Made by a program: the position numbers and the translations under genes. From a bacterium D16-56 (GTDB taxonomy: Bacteria > Bacillota > Clostridia > Lachnospirales > Lachnospiraceae), in assembly GCA_003611875.1 (NCBI GenBank), contig RAYY01000005.1:62001-126000 (forward strand): DNA of 64,000 nt, written 5' to 3'. This document shows, one piece after another, positions 8,314 through 17,245 of the stretch; within the stretch, counting starts at the first letter, position 1; every line of letters begins with the position of its first letter. The notes under the pieces were generated by a model. It made no database searches. It saw nothing but the letters and a program-made list of their open reading frames with translations, and was not told where the DNA came from.

Positions 8314-10296
8314 ATGAAACAAAACAATTACTTAGGCACAGAGAAGGTAGGCGTATTGCTGAGGCAGTTTGCAGTACCCTGTATTTTTTCACTGATTATT
8401 TCCTGTCTCTACAATATTGTTGACCAAATCTTTGTGGGAAACGGCGTCGGATATTTAGGAAACGCCGCAACAGGGGTTATCTTTCCGATTACGGTAATTG
8501 GGTGGGGCGTATCGCTGCTTTTCGGCGACGGTGCAGCAGCCGCTTTAAGCGTTTCTTTTGGAAAAAATGAGACACAGGACATTCATTCCAGTGTAGGAAA
8601 CAGCATGCTCTGCTCTTTCCTCTGCGGTGTCGTCATTGTAGCCGTCAGCTTTTCACTAGGGGATGGCCTGTTACGTTTAATCGGTGCAACAGACGCAAAC
8701 CTGTCATTGGCACATGACTATGGTTTTATTATCTACTTTATGATGCCTCTCGCCTTAGTCCAAAACACCCTTGCCTCTATCATACGGGCAGACGGAAGTC
8801 CCCGCTATGCCATGTGTGCCATGTTAGTCGGCGCTGTTATCAATATCATAGGAGATCCGGTGGCGATTTTTGTTCTGAACATGGGAATCAAGGGAGCGGC
8901 ATACGCAACCATATTGGGCCAGTTTGTCAGCTTTCTTATTTGCGTCCTGTATTTGACCAAAAGCAAAACCTTTAAAATATGCCTTAACAGCTTTCGTCCC
9001 AATGCAGATATTTTGAAGCGAATCGTAACCCTGGGTACTTCCAGTTTTCTAACCCAGCTGTCGATTGTAGTGATTACCATCATCAACAATATCCTGCTGG
9101 TAAAGTACGGCGCTGCTTCTGTCTACGGGGCAGATATTCCTTTGGCAGCCTTTGTCGTCATTATGAAATTATTCCAGATCGTCCTCAATATTGCAATCGG
9201 TATTGCTGCCGGGGCCCAGCCGATTGTTGGCTATAACTATGGAGCAGGAAATCACAGCAGGGTACAGCAGCTTTTAAAGCTCATTGTCAAATGGACCGTC
9301 ATCGTATGTGTCGTATGTACTGTGGTGTTTGAGGTATTTCCGCTTTTCTTTATTCAAATGTTTGGGGCGGACGGGGAATTATATACTCAATTTGCGGTTC
9401 TTTGCCTGCGGATTTATCTTTCCTTGATCATTTTCACATGTGTACAAAAGGTCTGCGCTATTTTCCTGCAGTCCATAGGTCATGCAAAAACCGCTGTTCC
9501 TTTATCGGTTTTAAGAGATGTGCTGTTGATTGTCTTTTCCTTGATTGTACCCATTTTCGGAGGTGTTACGGGTATCTTTTGGGCGGCTCCCTTTGCTGAT
9601 ATCATCGCGATTGCCATTACTGGTATTGTCATGGTACGGCTGTGGAGCTCATTAGAACAGGAAAAGCAAAAAAACCGGCCCGAGACAGATCTTCAGACAA
9701 TACAGGCATCTTCTCCTGGCGTAATTATTACCATTGCCCGAGAGCACGGAACAGCAGGAAAGTATATCGGACAGCTGGTTGCCGAAAAATTGGATATTCC
9801 CTGCTACTACAAAGAAATGACTGCGATTGCAGCAAAGGAAAGCGGTCTTGCAAGTGAATTTATTTCTAACATTAATTCGGATGAAAATGCAGTCATGCGT
9901 GAATTGTATTTAAGCACCAATGTAATCCAGCAGGCCGTCATAGCACAAGACAAGGTTATCAAAATGATTGCCGATACAGGCTCCTGTGTGATTGTAGGAC
10001 GTTCGGCAGATTATGTTTTACGGCACAAAGAGAATTTGGTGCGGATTTTTATCTATGCGCCAAAAGAATACAGGATTAATAAAGTGATGGAAATGTATGG
10101 AGACCGGTATGATGAGGGCAAAAAGAATATTGAACGCTCTGATATGGCGAGAGCCGCCTATTATAGAAATATTTCCGGAAAAAAGTGGGGCGACCCCCAT
10201 CAATATGAGCTTTGCATTGACAGCTCTATTGGGATTGAAAAATGTGTTGATGTGATCGCGGAATTTGTTTCCGAACATCACAGAGGGATTTCATAG
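8314..10296 (+). CDS. MATE efflux transporter fused to a cytidylate-kinase-like domain
   Basis: A 660-residue protein. Residues about 1-450 form a MATE carrier (GVLLRQFAVPCIFSLIISCLYNIVDQIFVG, a later GAAYATILGQ and the AIGIAAGAQPIVGYNYGAG motif). A hydrophilic linker (about 450-465) leads to a cytosolic domain at 466-660. That domain starts VIITIAREHGTAGKYIGQLV and continues with CYYKEM and IVGRSADYVL, the layout of the cytidylate-kinase-like family (P-loop followed by GRSAD). A kinase-like domain on a drug pump might sense or modify a nucleotide or substrate; that is inference. AGGAGG is 6 nt before the ATG. The gene is AT-richer than its neighbours, suggesting transfer. A leader peptide and terminator precede it. 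Confidence 0.88.
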   Translation: MKQNNYLGTEKVGVLLRQFAVPCIFSLIISCLYNIVDQIFVGNGVGYLGNAATGVIFPITVIGWGVSLLFGDGAAAALSVSFGKNETQDIHSSVGNSMLCSFLCGVVIVAVSFSLGDGLLRLIGATDANLSLAHDYGFIIYFMMPLALVQNTLASIIRADGSPRYAMCAMLVGAVINIIGDPVAIFVLNMGIKGAAYATILGQFVSFLICVLYLTKSKTFKICLNSFRPNADILKRIVTLGTSSFLTQLSIVVITIINNILLVKYGAASVYGADIPLAAFVVIMKLFQIVLNIAIGIAAGAQPIVGYNYGAGNHSRVQQLLKLIVKWTVIVCVVCTVVFEVFPLFFIQMFGADGELYTQFAVLCLRIYLSLIIFTCVQKVCAIFLQSIGHAKTAVPLSVLRDVLLIVFSLIVPIFGGVTGIFWAAPFADIIAIAITGIVMVRLWSSLEQEKQKNRPETDLQTIQASSPGVIITIAREHGTAGKYIGQLVAEKLDIPCYYKEMTAIAAKESGLASEFISNINSDENAVMRELYLSTNVIQQAVIAQDKVIKMIADTGSCVIVGRSADYVLRHKENLVRIFIYAPKEYRINKVMEMYGDRYDEGKKNIERSDMARAAYYRNISGKKWGDPHQYELCIDSSIGIEKCVDVIAEFVSEHHRGIS

Positions 10297-10316
10297 AAAC
10301 TGAAACTATTCTTTAG

Positions 10317-10348
10317 ACAGAGGGCGATTCACTCGTTCCTCTGTTCTT
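10317..10348 (+). terminator. Probable terminator after the MATE fusion gene
   Basis: ACAGAGG (10317-10323) pairs with CCTCTGT (10338-10344), with further pairing in the loop, followed by a short T-rich stretch. It lies about 20 nt after the stop codon. Confidence 0.55.
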
Positions 10349-10431
10349 TTCCATAATACGTCGCAAAAATCTCCTTTTCTATCACACCCCACTAATGCCT
10401 CAAAAAAGGTGGTTCCATTTATGAGACACCC

Positions 10432-10525
10432 GTTTACATTTTTTAAATTTTCGAAAAATAAAATACAAACTCAGCCTCTTTGCGGTATAATCTAAGTATC
10501 CAAACAATGTGACTGGCTAATTGGC
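10432..10525. repeat. Solo end of an IS-like element, second copy at 34449-34540
   Basis: From GTTTACA at about 10433 through ttgcggtataat to about 10520, this stretch closely matches 34449-34535: AT-rich end, then ctctttgcggtataat and tccaaac with small differences. The copy at 34.4 kb is one end of an IS66-like remnant. No matching right end was found here, so this is a solo relic. Confidence 0.6.
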
Positions 10526-10576
10526 ATGATGCCAGTTATAACCAATCTCTGGAAAGACAAAGTGGTGTATGCTTTG

Positions 10577-10745
10577 ACTAGTACATCGTTGCACTAATCT
10601 CGAAGTAAATAGTGCTTGATATTCGTGCCAGCTGTGCGTCTGCGAAGCGACGGCGTAGTGGTGCCTACGTCTAGCTTCGCAGGCGTGCAGATGGTGCGGA
10701 TAGCGAGTACTATTTACTCGGGAATTAGTGCAACGATGTACTAGT
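10577..10745 (+). ncRNA. 169-nt near-perfect hairpin, candidate structured RNA or palindromic mobile element
   Basis: Two 72-nt arms (10577-10648 and 10674-10745) pair along their whole length; the outer 22 bp are perfect. The 25-nt centre (10649-10673) folds again with GTAG pairing to CTAC. Where the arms differ, most changes are T/C or G/A in the sense that keeps G-U pairs in plus-strand RNA, about nine wobbles against a few true mismatches. This favours a transcribed plus-strand RNA over a plain DNA palindrome. It lies between the MATE fusion and the MerR gene and has no coding frame. I do not recognise a known RNA family. A palindromic non-autonomous element remains possible. Confidence 0.5.
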
Positions 10746-10859
10746 ATAACCCAATTTAAATACCCTTCTGTTTCGATGAGGATGCCAACCTGTTAAGCAT
10801 TTTACCTGTTCTTATTGCCAAGGCGCAGTCAAGGCTGCATTTGCGAAAGGAGAAAGATT

Positions 10860-11708
10860 ATGACAAAAACGTACAAGCAAGAATTGTTCCAAATCGGTGA
10901 CGTAGCCAAGCTGTTTCATATAAGTGTAGGCTCCCTGCGTCATTATGAAAAGATCGGTTTGGTAAAACCGGAATTGATTGATGAAAATACCGGTTACCGG
11001 TATTACAGCACACGGCAGTTTGAATGCCTAAACACCATCCGCTATCTCCGCGTCCTGGATATGCCTTTGCCCCAGATCGCAGACTTTTTGAAAAACAGAA
11101 ACATAGAAAAAATACAGGAAATGCTCTGTCAGCAAAAAGAAACCGTGATTGAGAAGCAGAAAGAGCTGAAAAATATTGAGAAGAAAATTCAAAACCGTCT
11201 GGAGCAGCTTCAAGATGCCCTCTCATCGGAAAAAGAGAGCATTCGAGTAAAAAAAATCTCTCCCCGCCGGATTGCATGGCTGCGGCATGATTTCTCCATT
11301 GATTCCTATGAAAACCCAGACTTTGAAACCTCCATACTCCAGTTAGCCCAGGGACAGAAGGATTCGATTGTATTTCTCGGAAAGGTCGGCGTCGGCATTT
11401 CAAAGGAACAGCTTCTTGCAAGACAATACAGCCGGTATAACATGGTATTCTTGATTTTAGACAGCGAGGATCAATATGCCGGGCCGGTGGAAGATCTGGG
11501 AGAAGAAGATTGTGTGACCATATGCTTCTGCGGCAGTCATAAGGATGCTCCAGCTTACTATGAAAAGCTGGCAGGCTATATAAGAGAGCACAAGCTGCAG
11601 ATTGCCGGATTCTCGAAGGAAATTACGATGATTGATTTTGGTCTGACAAATGATCCCAATCAGTTTGTCACGGAAATCCAGATTCCGGTTTGTATGTCAC
11701 ATGGATAG
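10860..11708 (+). CDS. MerR family transcriptional regulator
   Basis: A 282-residue regulator. The start MTKTYKQELFQIGDVAK at 10860 is set by AAAGGAG 7 nt upstream; an open frame continues 15 codons further without a ribosome site. Residues about 8-75 are the MerR winged helix (FQIGDVAKLFHISVGSLRHYEKIGLV, then TGYRYYS), followed by a coiled coil at about 80-130 (dimerisation) and a C-terminal ligand domain of about 150 residues of the GyrI/BmrR type. Such proteins activate multidrug pumps on binding a drug. The nearest MerR-type operator in the window is in the promoter of the MATE gene at 6662. It lies in the same AT-rich plus-strand segment. Confidence 0.88.
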   Translation: MTKTYKQELFQIGDVAKLFHISVGSLRHYEKIGLVKPELIDENTGYRYYSTRQFECLNTIRYLRVLDMPLPQIADFLKNRNIEKIQEMLCQQKETVIEKQKELKNIEKKIQNRLEQLQDALSSEKESIRVKKISPRRIAWLRHDFSIDSYENPDFETSILQLAQGQKDSIVFLGKVGVGISKEQLLARQYSRYNMVFLILDSEDQYAGPVEDLGEEDCVTICFCGSHKDAPAYYEKLAGYIREHKLQIAGFSKEITMIDFGLTNDPNQFVTEIQIPVCMSHG

Positions 11709-11736
11709 GGAACTGGAGAGCCCGGCCAAAGCAATC

Positions 11737-11780
11737 GCCAGGAGACGCTGTAGTTGTACAGCATCTCCTGGCATTTTGTC
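11737..11780 (+). terminator. Terminator between MerR gene and convergent CHAP gene
   Basis: GCCAGGAGA and GCTGTA (11737-11752) pair with TACAGC and TCTCCTGGC (11757-11772) around a GTTG loop, followed by ATTTTGTCTGTTTATTTT. A 15-bp stem with one mismatch, 28 nt after the MerR stop. Confidence 0.8.
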
Positions 11781-11783
11781 TGT

Positions 11784-12641
11784 TTATTTTTCGCCTGCCT
11801 CATAATCAGGTGCAATAAAGTAAACCAAATATCCTTTTTCAACGTCACCATCGGATCCCTCGGCAATATAATCGTGTTTTCTGACAACACCGTTGAAATT
11901 ACCTTCTATTACCGTAATTATAATTTTGCTTCCGCTTGTTTTTACGTCATATATGATAGCCGTATGACTAAGATTCTTTGCTGATGTTAAGGTTCCATGC
12001 CAGGCAAATAAGGCAATATCACCGGCGCGGGGCGTGTAGCTGCCGCCGCCATATATGGTCTGAGACCAGCTATAATATGGTGCGCCAAAGTTTGTCACAT
12101 TTGCCGATTTGCTGTTATTCAAAATACTTGCAGGAATCCTTGCTGCTCTCGCACACCAGGAGGCAAACTCAGAACACCACGGAGTACCATTGCTGCCTAA
12201 ATAACGGCCATATTCTGTGTAGTTCTTTTTGCCGTGATAAGATCCGTCCAGATCATTTTCCTGATCCCCTTCACCATAACCGATCTGCGAGGCAGCCACG
12301 GCAATCATATCTTGTCTGTAGTTCCCGGTCAAAACCACTTCCTGCAGTGCTTGGTAATATGGACTGGATGCATATTCCGCCGAAAAGTCAACCTTTGGCA
12401 GTGCTTCGTCCAAAATCTGTTCTGCATTCTTCCATACACTTTGCACTAGGACGCTGCCAGAGTTTTCCGCAATCCGATGATATGCCCAATCGCCAGAGTA
12501 CACATCATCCAGGGAAGCGCTGCCGGCATATGCCTTCAAGGGGGTTCCCAGACACAGTACCACAGCAAACAAAAAGGGAAAAAAACCTGCTGTTTCAGGG
12601 AAAACTATTGCCGTGCGCTTTCCGTTCCTTTTATCATCCAT
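11784..12641 (-). CDS. Secreted CHAP-domain peptidoglycan hydrolase
   Basis: A 285-residue exported protein. A basic start and hydrophobic segment end near LKAYAGS (signal peptide, about 40 residues). The catalytic region is of CHAP (NlpC/P60 superfamily) type: IAVAASQIGYGEG, the nucleophile in TPWCSEFASWCARAA, and the His in NLSHTAIIYDV, with IEGNF near the end supplying a polar residue. It likely cleaves peptide stems of the wall. The start lies 37 nt inside the upstream TolC-like gene, with GGAGG 7 nt before the ATG, so it belongs to the RND efflux operon. A hydrolase coupled to a wall-spanning pump may open the wall for it; that is inference. Confidence 0.82.
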   Translation of the reverse strand: MDDKRNGKRTAIVFPETAGFFPFLFAVVLCLGTPLKAYAGSASLDDVYSGDWAYHRIAENSGSVLVQSVWKNAEQILDEALPKVDFSAEYASSPYYQALQEVVLTGNYRQDMIAVAASQIGYGEGDQENDLDGSYHGKKNYTEYGRYLGSNGTPWCSEFASWCARAARIPASILNNSKSANVTNFGAPYYSWSQTIYGGGSYTPRAGDIALFAWHGTLTSAKNLSHTAIIYDVKTSGSKIIITVIEGNFNGVVRKHDYIAEGSDGDVEKGYLVYFIAPDYEAGEK

Positions 12642-13840
12642 CGGTAATCCTCCAGGGTCTGCGTCAGATTCATGGAAGCGCAGTCCCGCTTTGTCAGCGC
12701 CTCCAGATAGGCTGTCTCCCCTTCCAGATATTCGGTCTGGCTTACCATTCCTGCCTGACGTTTTTTCTGCAGGGAATCATAGGAGATTCTTGCACTCTCA
12801 TACGAATCCCGGGCTGCCTGGTATTCCAGCCTTCCTGCCTGCAGCTTCTGATAGGCTTCCAGAAAATCCGCCTCGGCATTTCCTACTGCCTCTGTCTCCC
12901 GGTCAGCCTTTCGGCTGATCTCCGCCGTGGTCCCTGCCTGGGAATGGCGCACGTTTTGGACAGAGCTGTTGTTATTGACTGCCTTCTCTTTGTCCGCTTC
13001 AAAGTCCACCTGATCGATCTCTGCCAGATCCGGCTCCGGAATGGTTCCAATAACCACATTTTCCCGATCCTCAAGCCCCAGCATGGAAAGAAGCCGGAAA
13101 CGAAGCTGCGTCTCCTGCTGACGGTAAGAGACAAGAAGATTCTGTTCTGTATCAAGCTGGTCTGCCGCCTTCATCACCTCTGCGGCCGTGGCAGCGCCCA
13201 CGGATTGTTTCTTTACCATAGCCCCATAAGCAGCTTCCTTTGCCTGGACGCTTTTTTCTTTTGCCTTCACATTCAAAGCCATCTGGTTGTAGGAATTCAT
13301 CAGTGACTGAGCAGCCATTGTGTAAGAATCGGTATTTTCCTCCAGTGACAATGTCTGGGTCTTCCGGTTTATGGCCTCGATCCTTTTTGACAGCATATTT
13401 GCCTGCCCTCCCAAAATCCCTGCATTGACAGAATAAGTGGCCCCGTCCTCCGTATCCTCATACTTCTCTGCCAGAAACTTCATATAAGCCTGTTCTTCCC
13501 TCATCTGCTCCATCAATTCCTGGTAATTCTTTTTTGTAGTTTCATAGCTGTCATTTGCCTTCTGCAAATCCAGATTTCCATCCAGCAAAAGCTGCCTCAA
13601 GTTCTCGTATTCCACCATAAGAACCGTCTCGGCTTCTTTGCTGTCCTCTGTGCTGTTTTCTTCTATGTCTGCTGCTTCCTCGTCTCTTTCTTCCGCCGCA
13701 GACTCCCTTCCCTCAGCGCTTTCCTCTCCCCATGCCGAAAATGCTGTCATCTCCACTGCCAAAACAGCAGACAGCATCACTGCCAGAGTACATCTTCTCA
13801 TGAAAAATCCCAATCGTTTCTCCCATCCATTTTTATGCAT
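12605..13840 (-). CDS. TolC-like outer membrane efflux protein homologue (second copy)
   Basis: A 411-residue secreted, mostly helical protein. ATG at 13840 has GGAGG 5 nt upstream; the frame begins four codons earlier with a TTG. A signal peptide (LAVMLSAVLAVEMTAFSA) is followed by an acidic region and long amphipathic helices resembling the TolC repeat: VEYENLRQLLLDGNLDLQKAND, ... AAEVMKAADQLDTEQNLLVSYRQQETQL, LLSMLGL, and a second set ending with YDSLQKKRQAGMVSQTEYLEGE. TolC forms the outer duct of RND pumps in diderms. The strands that form the outer-membrane barrel are not obvious here. Genes upstream are a TolC paralogue and an RND permease. Confidence 0.75.
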   Translation of the reverse strand: MHKNGWEKRLGFFMRRCTLAVMLSAVLAVEMTAFSAWGEESAEGRESAAEERDEEAADIEENSTEDSKEAETVLMVEYENLRQLLLDGNLDLQKANDSYETTKKNYQELMEQMREEQAYMKFLAEKYEDTEDGATYSVNAGILGGQANMLSKRIEAINRKTQTLSLEENTDSYTMAAQSLMNSYNQMALNVKAKEKSVQAKEAAYGAMVKKQSVGAATAAEVMKAADQLDTEQNLLVSYRQQETQLRFRLLSMLGLEDRENVVIGTIPEPDLAEIDQVDFEADKEKAVNNNSSVQNVRHSQAGTTAEISRKADRETEAVGNAEADFLEAYQKLQAGRLEYQAARDSYESARISYDSLQKKRQAGMVSQTEYLEGETAYLEALTKRDCASMNLTQTLEDYRWMIKGTESARQ

Positions 13841-13893
13841 TCCAGCCTCCAATTCTTAGGAACGGTTCATAAATAACTTGTGAATAGTATAAC

Positions 13894-15075
13894 CTATGAA
13901 GCCGAAGCCAGCCCCTCCACTGCCCACCAATATTCCGCAAAAGCAGTCAAAAGGGCCAGCTTTCTGGTACGGACCTCCACCTCCGCCGTCAGATAAGCAT
14001 CCTCCTGGTCATAATACGCATTGGGTGTAATCGTCCCTGCCGCCAGCTTCCTTGCCGCCGAGTCCATGGAAATCCTCTCCAACTCAAACGCCTGCTGCGC
14101 CTGCTCATAATTGGATCTTGCCAGAATCAGCCCTGTATAACCATTCTTCACACTGGCGCTGATTGCTTCCCTCTGATTCTTTTTGGTCTGTTCCAGGGTA
14201 CTTTTCACCTTATCTGTACGGGCATTGGCAAGGCGCTTCTCGGTCAGACGCAGGCTGTAATTGTTCTCCAGCGCCGTTTGAATATCTGCCTCCACATCAA
14301 TGGCCCCGATCTGCTCCAAATCCGGCTCAGGAAGCGCTCCTATCTCTACATTCGCCCCATAGCTCCATCCCAACATCAGGCACAGGCTTTCCTTCGTCTT
14401 TTCCAGATTGCTCTCTGCTGACAAAATGGAAGCCTCTGCAGAGCTTACTGCCTCCCTGGCGCTCAGCACCTTGGTCTGGGTGGACATTCCTGCACTGAGA
14501 CGGTTCTGTTCCGACTGATAAGTACGCTCTGCCTGAGCCTTTCTCTGTCTTAGGCTGTCCAGGCTGTAATACTGGCTCCAATACTGAATCATCAGCTCCT
14601 GTGCCTGCTTTACCAGATTATTCTCCGTCTGGTCATACCCCATCTTGATGGACTCGCTGTCCTCTGTGCTCTCATCTCCCCGCTCCATCATCTGCTCTGC
14701 CTGAAGGCGGCTGTTAAGCACTGCTGCCATTCTGGAGCCATAATCCGCATCATCAGAATCCGGATACTGAATATTGCCATAAATATTGTCTGCCGTATCA
14801 TAATAATCCTGAGCCACATCGTCCCGGTCCTTATCCTTCTCATCCCGGTAAGCAATGGCATTCTGCAGAACCGTATTATTGTACTCATGAACCAGCCTGG
14901 GAATCTCCTCATATTCCAGCTTATCATCCCGCAGGGCTGCCCATTCCTCTGCCGAATAGGCAAATTCCGGGCTCTGCTGGGCCATTGCCGGAAACGGAAG
15001 CAGGCTAAGCCCTGCTGCGGCTGCAAGACATCTGACCACTATCTTCTTCTGCTTTATCTTAATCCTGTGTCTCAT
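13894..15075 (-). CDS. TolC-like outer membrane efflux protein homologue (first copy)
   Basis: A 393-residue secreted helical protein. The start MRHRIKIKQ at 15075 follows GGATGGAG; an upstream ATG nine codons earlier lacks a ribosome site. The signal peptide ends near PAMAQQ. The body has TolC-type helices: YEEIPRLVHEYNNTVLQN, SLDSLRQRKAQAERTYQSEQNRL, the LSAREAVSSAEASILSAE segment, LCLMLGWSYGANVEIGALPEPDL, and the second repeat with YTGLILARSNYEQAQQAFELE. It shares the layout EIGALPEPDL / GTIPEPDL with its downstream paralogue, so the pair arose by duplication. It presumably contacts the fusion protein of this operon. In a monoderm it may line a path through the wall rather than an outer membrane. 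Confidence 0.78.
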   Translation of the reverse strand: MRHRIKIKQKKIVVRCLAAAAGLSLLPFPAMAQQSPEFAYSAEEWAALRDDKLEYEEIPRLVHEYNNTVLQNAIAYRDEKDKDRDDVAQDYYDTADNIYGNIQYPDSDDADYGSRMAAVLNSRLQAEQMMERGDESTEDSESIKMGYDQTENNLVKQAQELMIQYWSQYYSLDSLRQRKAQAERTYQSEQNRLSAGMSTQTKVLSAREAVSSAEASILSAESNLEKTKESLCLMLGWSYGANVEIGALPEPDLEQIGAIDVEADIQTALENNYSLRLTEKRLANARTDKVKSTLEQTKKNQREAISASVKNGYTGLILARSNYEQAQQAFELERISMDSAARKLAAGTITPNAYYDQEDAYLTAEVEVRTRKLALLTAFAEYWWAVEGLASAS

Positions 15076-15241
15076 CCCGTCTCCATCCTTTCCTGTCTTC
15101 ATAAATACAGGAAATGCGGTTTTTGTTCCCTATTTCCTGCAACCGTGTGAATCATACTAATACACTTATGATAATACACATTTCCGTTTCCTGCAAGTCC
15201 CTATTTCCCAAAAAATCTTTCGATATTCTGAAGACAGATCT

Positions 15242-17245
15242 TTAAATATCCAGCACGGTCCTCTGTTTTCTCCCGTTCATCAGGGCATAATAAACCGGCA
15301 GAATAAACAATGCCACAAAAACACCTGCTGTCAGCCCGCCGATATTTACAACCGCAAGACCCTGTGTGGTAGAACCGCTGCTCCCAATTGCCAGCGCCAT
15401 GGGAATCATGGAAAGGATCGTGGTCAGGCTGGTCATGAGAATGGGCCTTAGCCGGGTAGCCCCTGCCTCAATCAGCGCTTCTCTAAGCGGCATGGACATT
15501 CGGTATTGATTCACGGTATCTACATATAAAATACCATTGTTTACCACCGTTCCCACCAAGATCAAAAATCCCAGAATGGAAGTCATACTGATGGTCACGC
15601 CTGTTGCCTTCAAAAGTCCAAAAGAGCCAACCAGGCTAAAGGGTATGGTCGTCATAACCATAAAGGAAAATTTGGGAGACTCAAACTGAGCGGACATGAC
15701 CACAAACACAAGAAACACTGCCGTGGCAATCGCCCCGTACAAGCCGGAAAATTCTTCCTGCATCATCCGGTTTCTGGAATTGACTCCCCGTGTAATGGTT
15801 CCGGTCAGATTGGGGCTGATCACCTGGCTGTCTAAAGCAGACTGAACATTTCCGCTGACATAATCAGCCGTAATCGTCACTTGGTATGCTTTATCTGACT
15901 TGCGGATGGAAGCCGGGCTGTCCCGGAAATAGATTTCTGCCACATCCGTAAGAGCCACTGAGCCTCCGGAGGGCTTTTTCAAAATCATCTGCTCCACCTG
16001 AGGAACCGTCCGGTATTCATCCTCTGGATATTCTGCCTTGACGCTGAGCTCCTGTCCGTCGATCTCTAAGGCAGCGATCTCCTGTCCGTCCAGATATTGT
16101 TTGACCATGGAACCAATCTGGGATACCGACAGCCCCTCAGCAGCAGCTGTAATGGGATCTACATGGATCGCCACAACCGGCGCCGTATTCTCGATGCTGG
16201 AATGAACATTCATCACATCGTCCCGCTCTGTCAGCTCCTTCACAATCCGATTGCTGACCTCTAAAAGCTCATCATACTGGGATCCCTGCAGAATCGCCTC
16301 ATATCCCCGTCCTCTCCCCATAAAGCTCATGGACATGGATGCTGACACCTCAATGGTACAGTTGTCAATATCTACCATCTCATTTTCCCACTGTGCCACA
16401 ATCTCATCCGTACTCATTTTCCGGTCATCCTTCAGATACGCTGTGATCGTTCCGCTGTTATTGTTGAAACGGAGCATGTAAGATTCCACATCCTCATGTC
16501 CGGCTACAATCTTTTCTGCCTGTTCCAGCATATCATTTGCCAGATCACTTAAAAGCCCCGGCCGGATCTCAATGCTGACCGAGATGGTTCCCGTGTCATC
16601 TGCCGTCATAAGCTCCGTCTCCATGCCATTTGCCAAAACCACAGTGGCAACCAGGATGACTACAGAAAGTCCCATAATAATAAGCTTATGCTGTAAAAAC
16701 AAGGGCATAACCTTCCGGTATAAATTCTGCAGTCTCAATACGGGACGGGACATGGGCGCCTGCTGACGCTCCCTGGGCTTGTAAAGCATGTAGGTCAAAG
16801 GCACCACCGACATTGCCGAGATCAGGGATGCACACATACAATAAACAATGGTATATCCCATGGAGCCAAACATCTGCCCGGTCATACCATTTAAAAATAC
16901 CAGCGGAATAAACACCACACAGGTAGTAATCGTAGAGCCGATAATGGACTGGACCACAATGTTCGTACCTTCCAAAGCAGCCTTCGCATAACCCAATGCC
17001 CCTTTGTCCGCAGCCGTGTCCATGGCTCTGAAACAGCTTTCCAGAACCACAATGGAATTATCCACCATCATGCCCACGCCAAGCACCAGTCCGCTCATGG
17101 TAATTACGTTTAATGAAAAGCCCATCTGTGTCAGCACGATCAGGGACATGAGGATAGAGGTAGGAATGGAACTTCCCACGATCAGAGACGCCTTAAAATC
17201 TCCGAAAAAAACGAAGATGATTACCATGGAAATCAGCACTGCCAA
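15242..17245 (-). pseudogene. RND efflux permease, C-terminal part after a frameshift
   Basis: 667 codons from an internal ATG, starting MAVLISMVIIFVFFGDFKASLIVG, the membrane region after the first periplasmic loop of AcrB-type permeases. Visible features include GVGMMVDNSIVVLE (the conserved TM4 segment that carries essential Asp in this superfamily), the second porter domain, and the TM11-12 block TRLRPILMTSLTTILSMIPMA. Together with the frame at 17233-18243 it makes one permease of about 1,000 residues, the normal size. The two frames overlap by 13 nt and differ by one base. If the shift is real the pump is probably dead; if it is a sequencing slip, the gene is intact. Confidence 0.85.
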
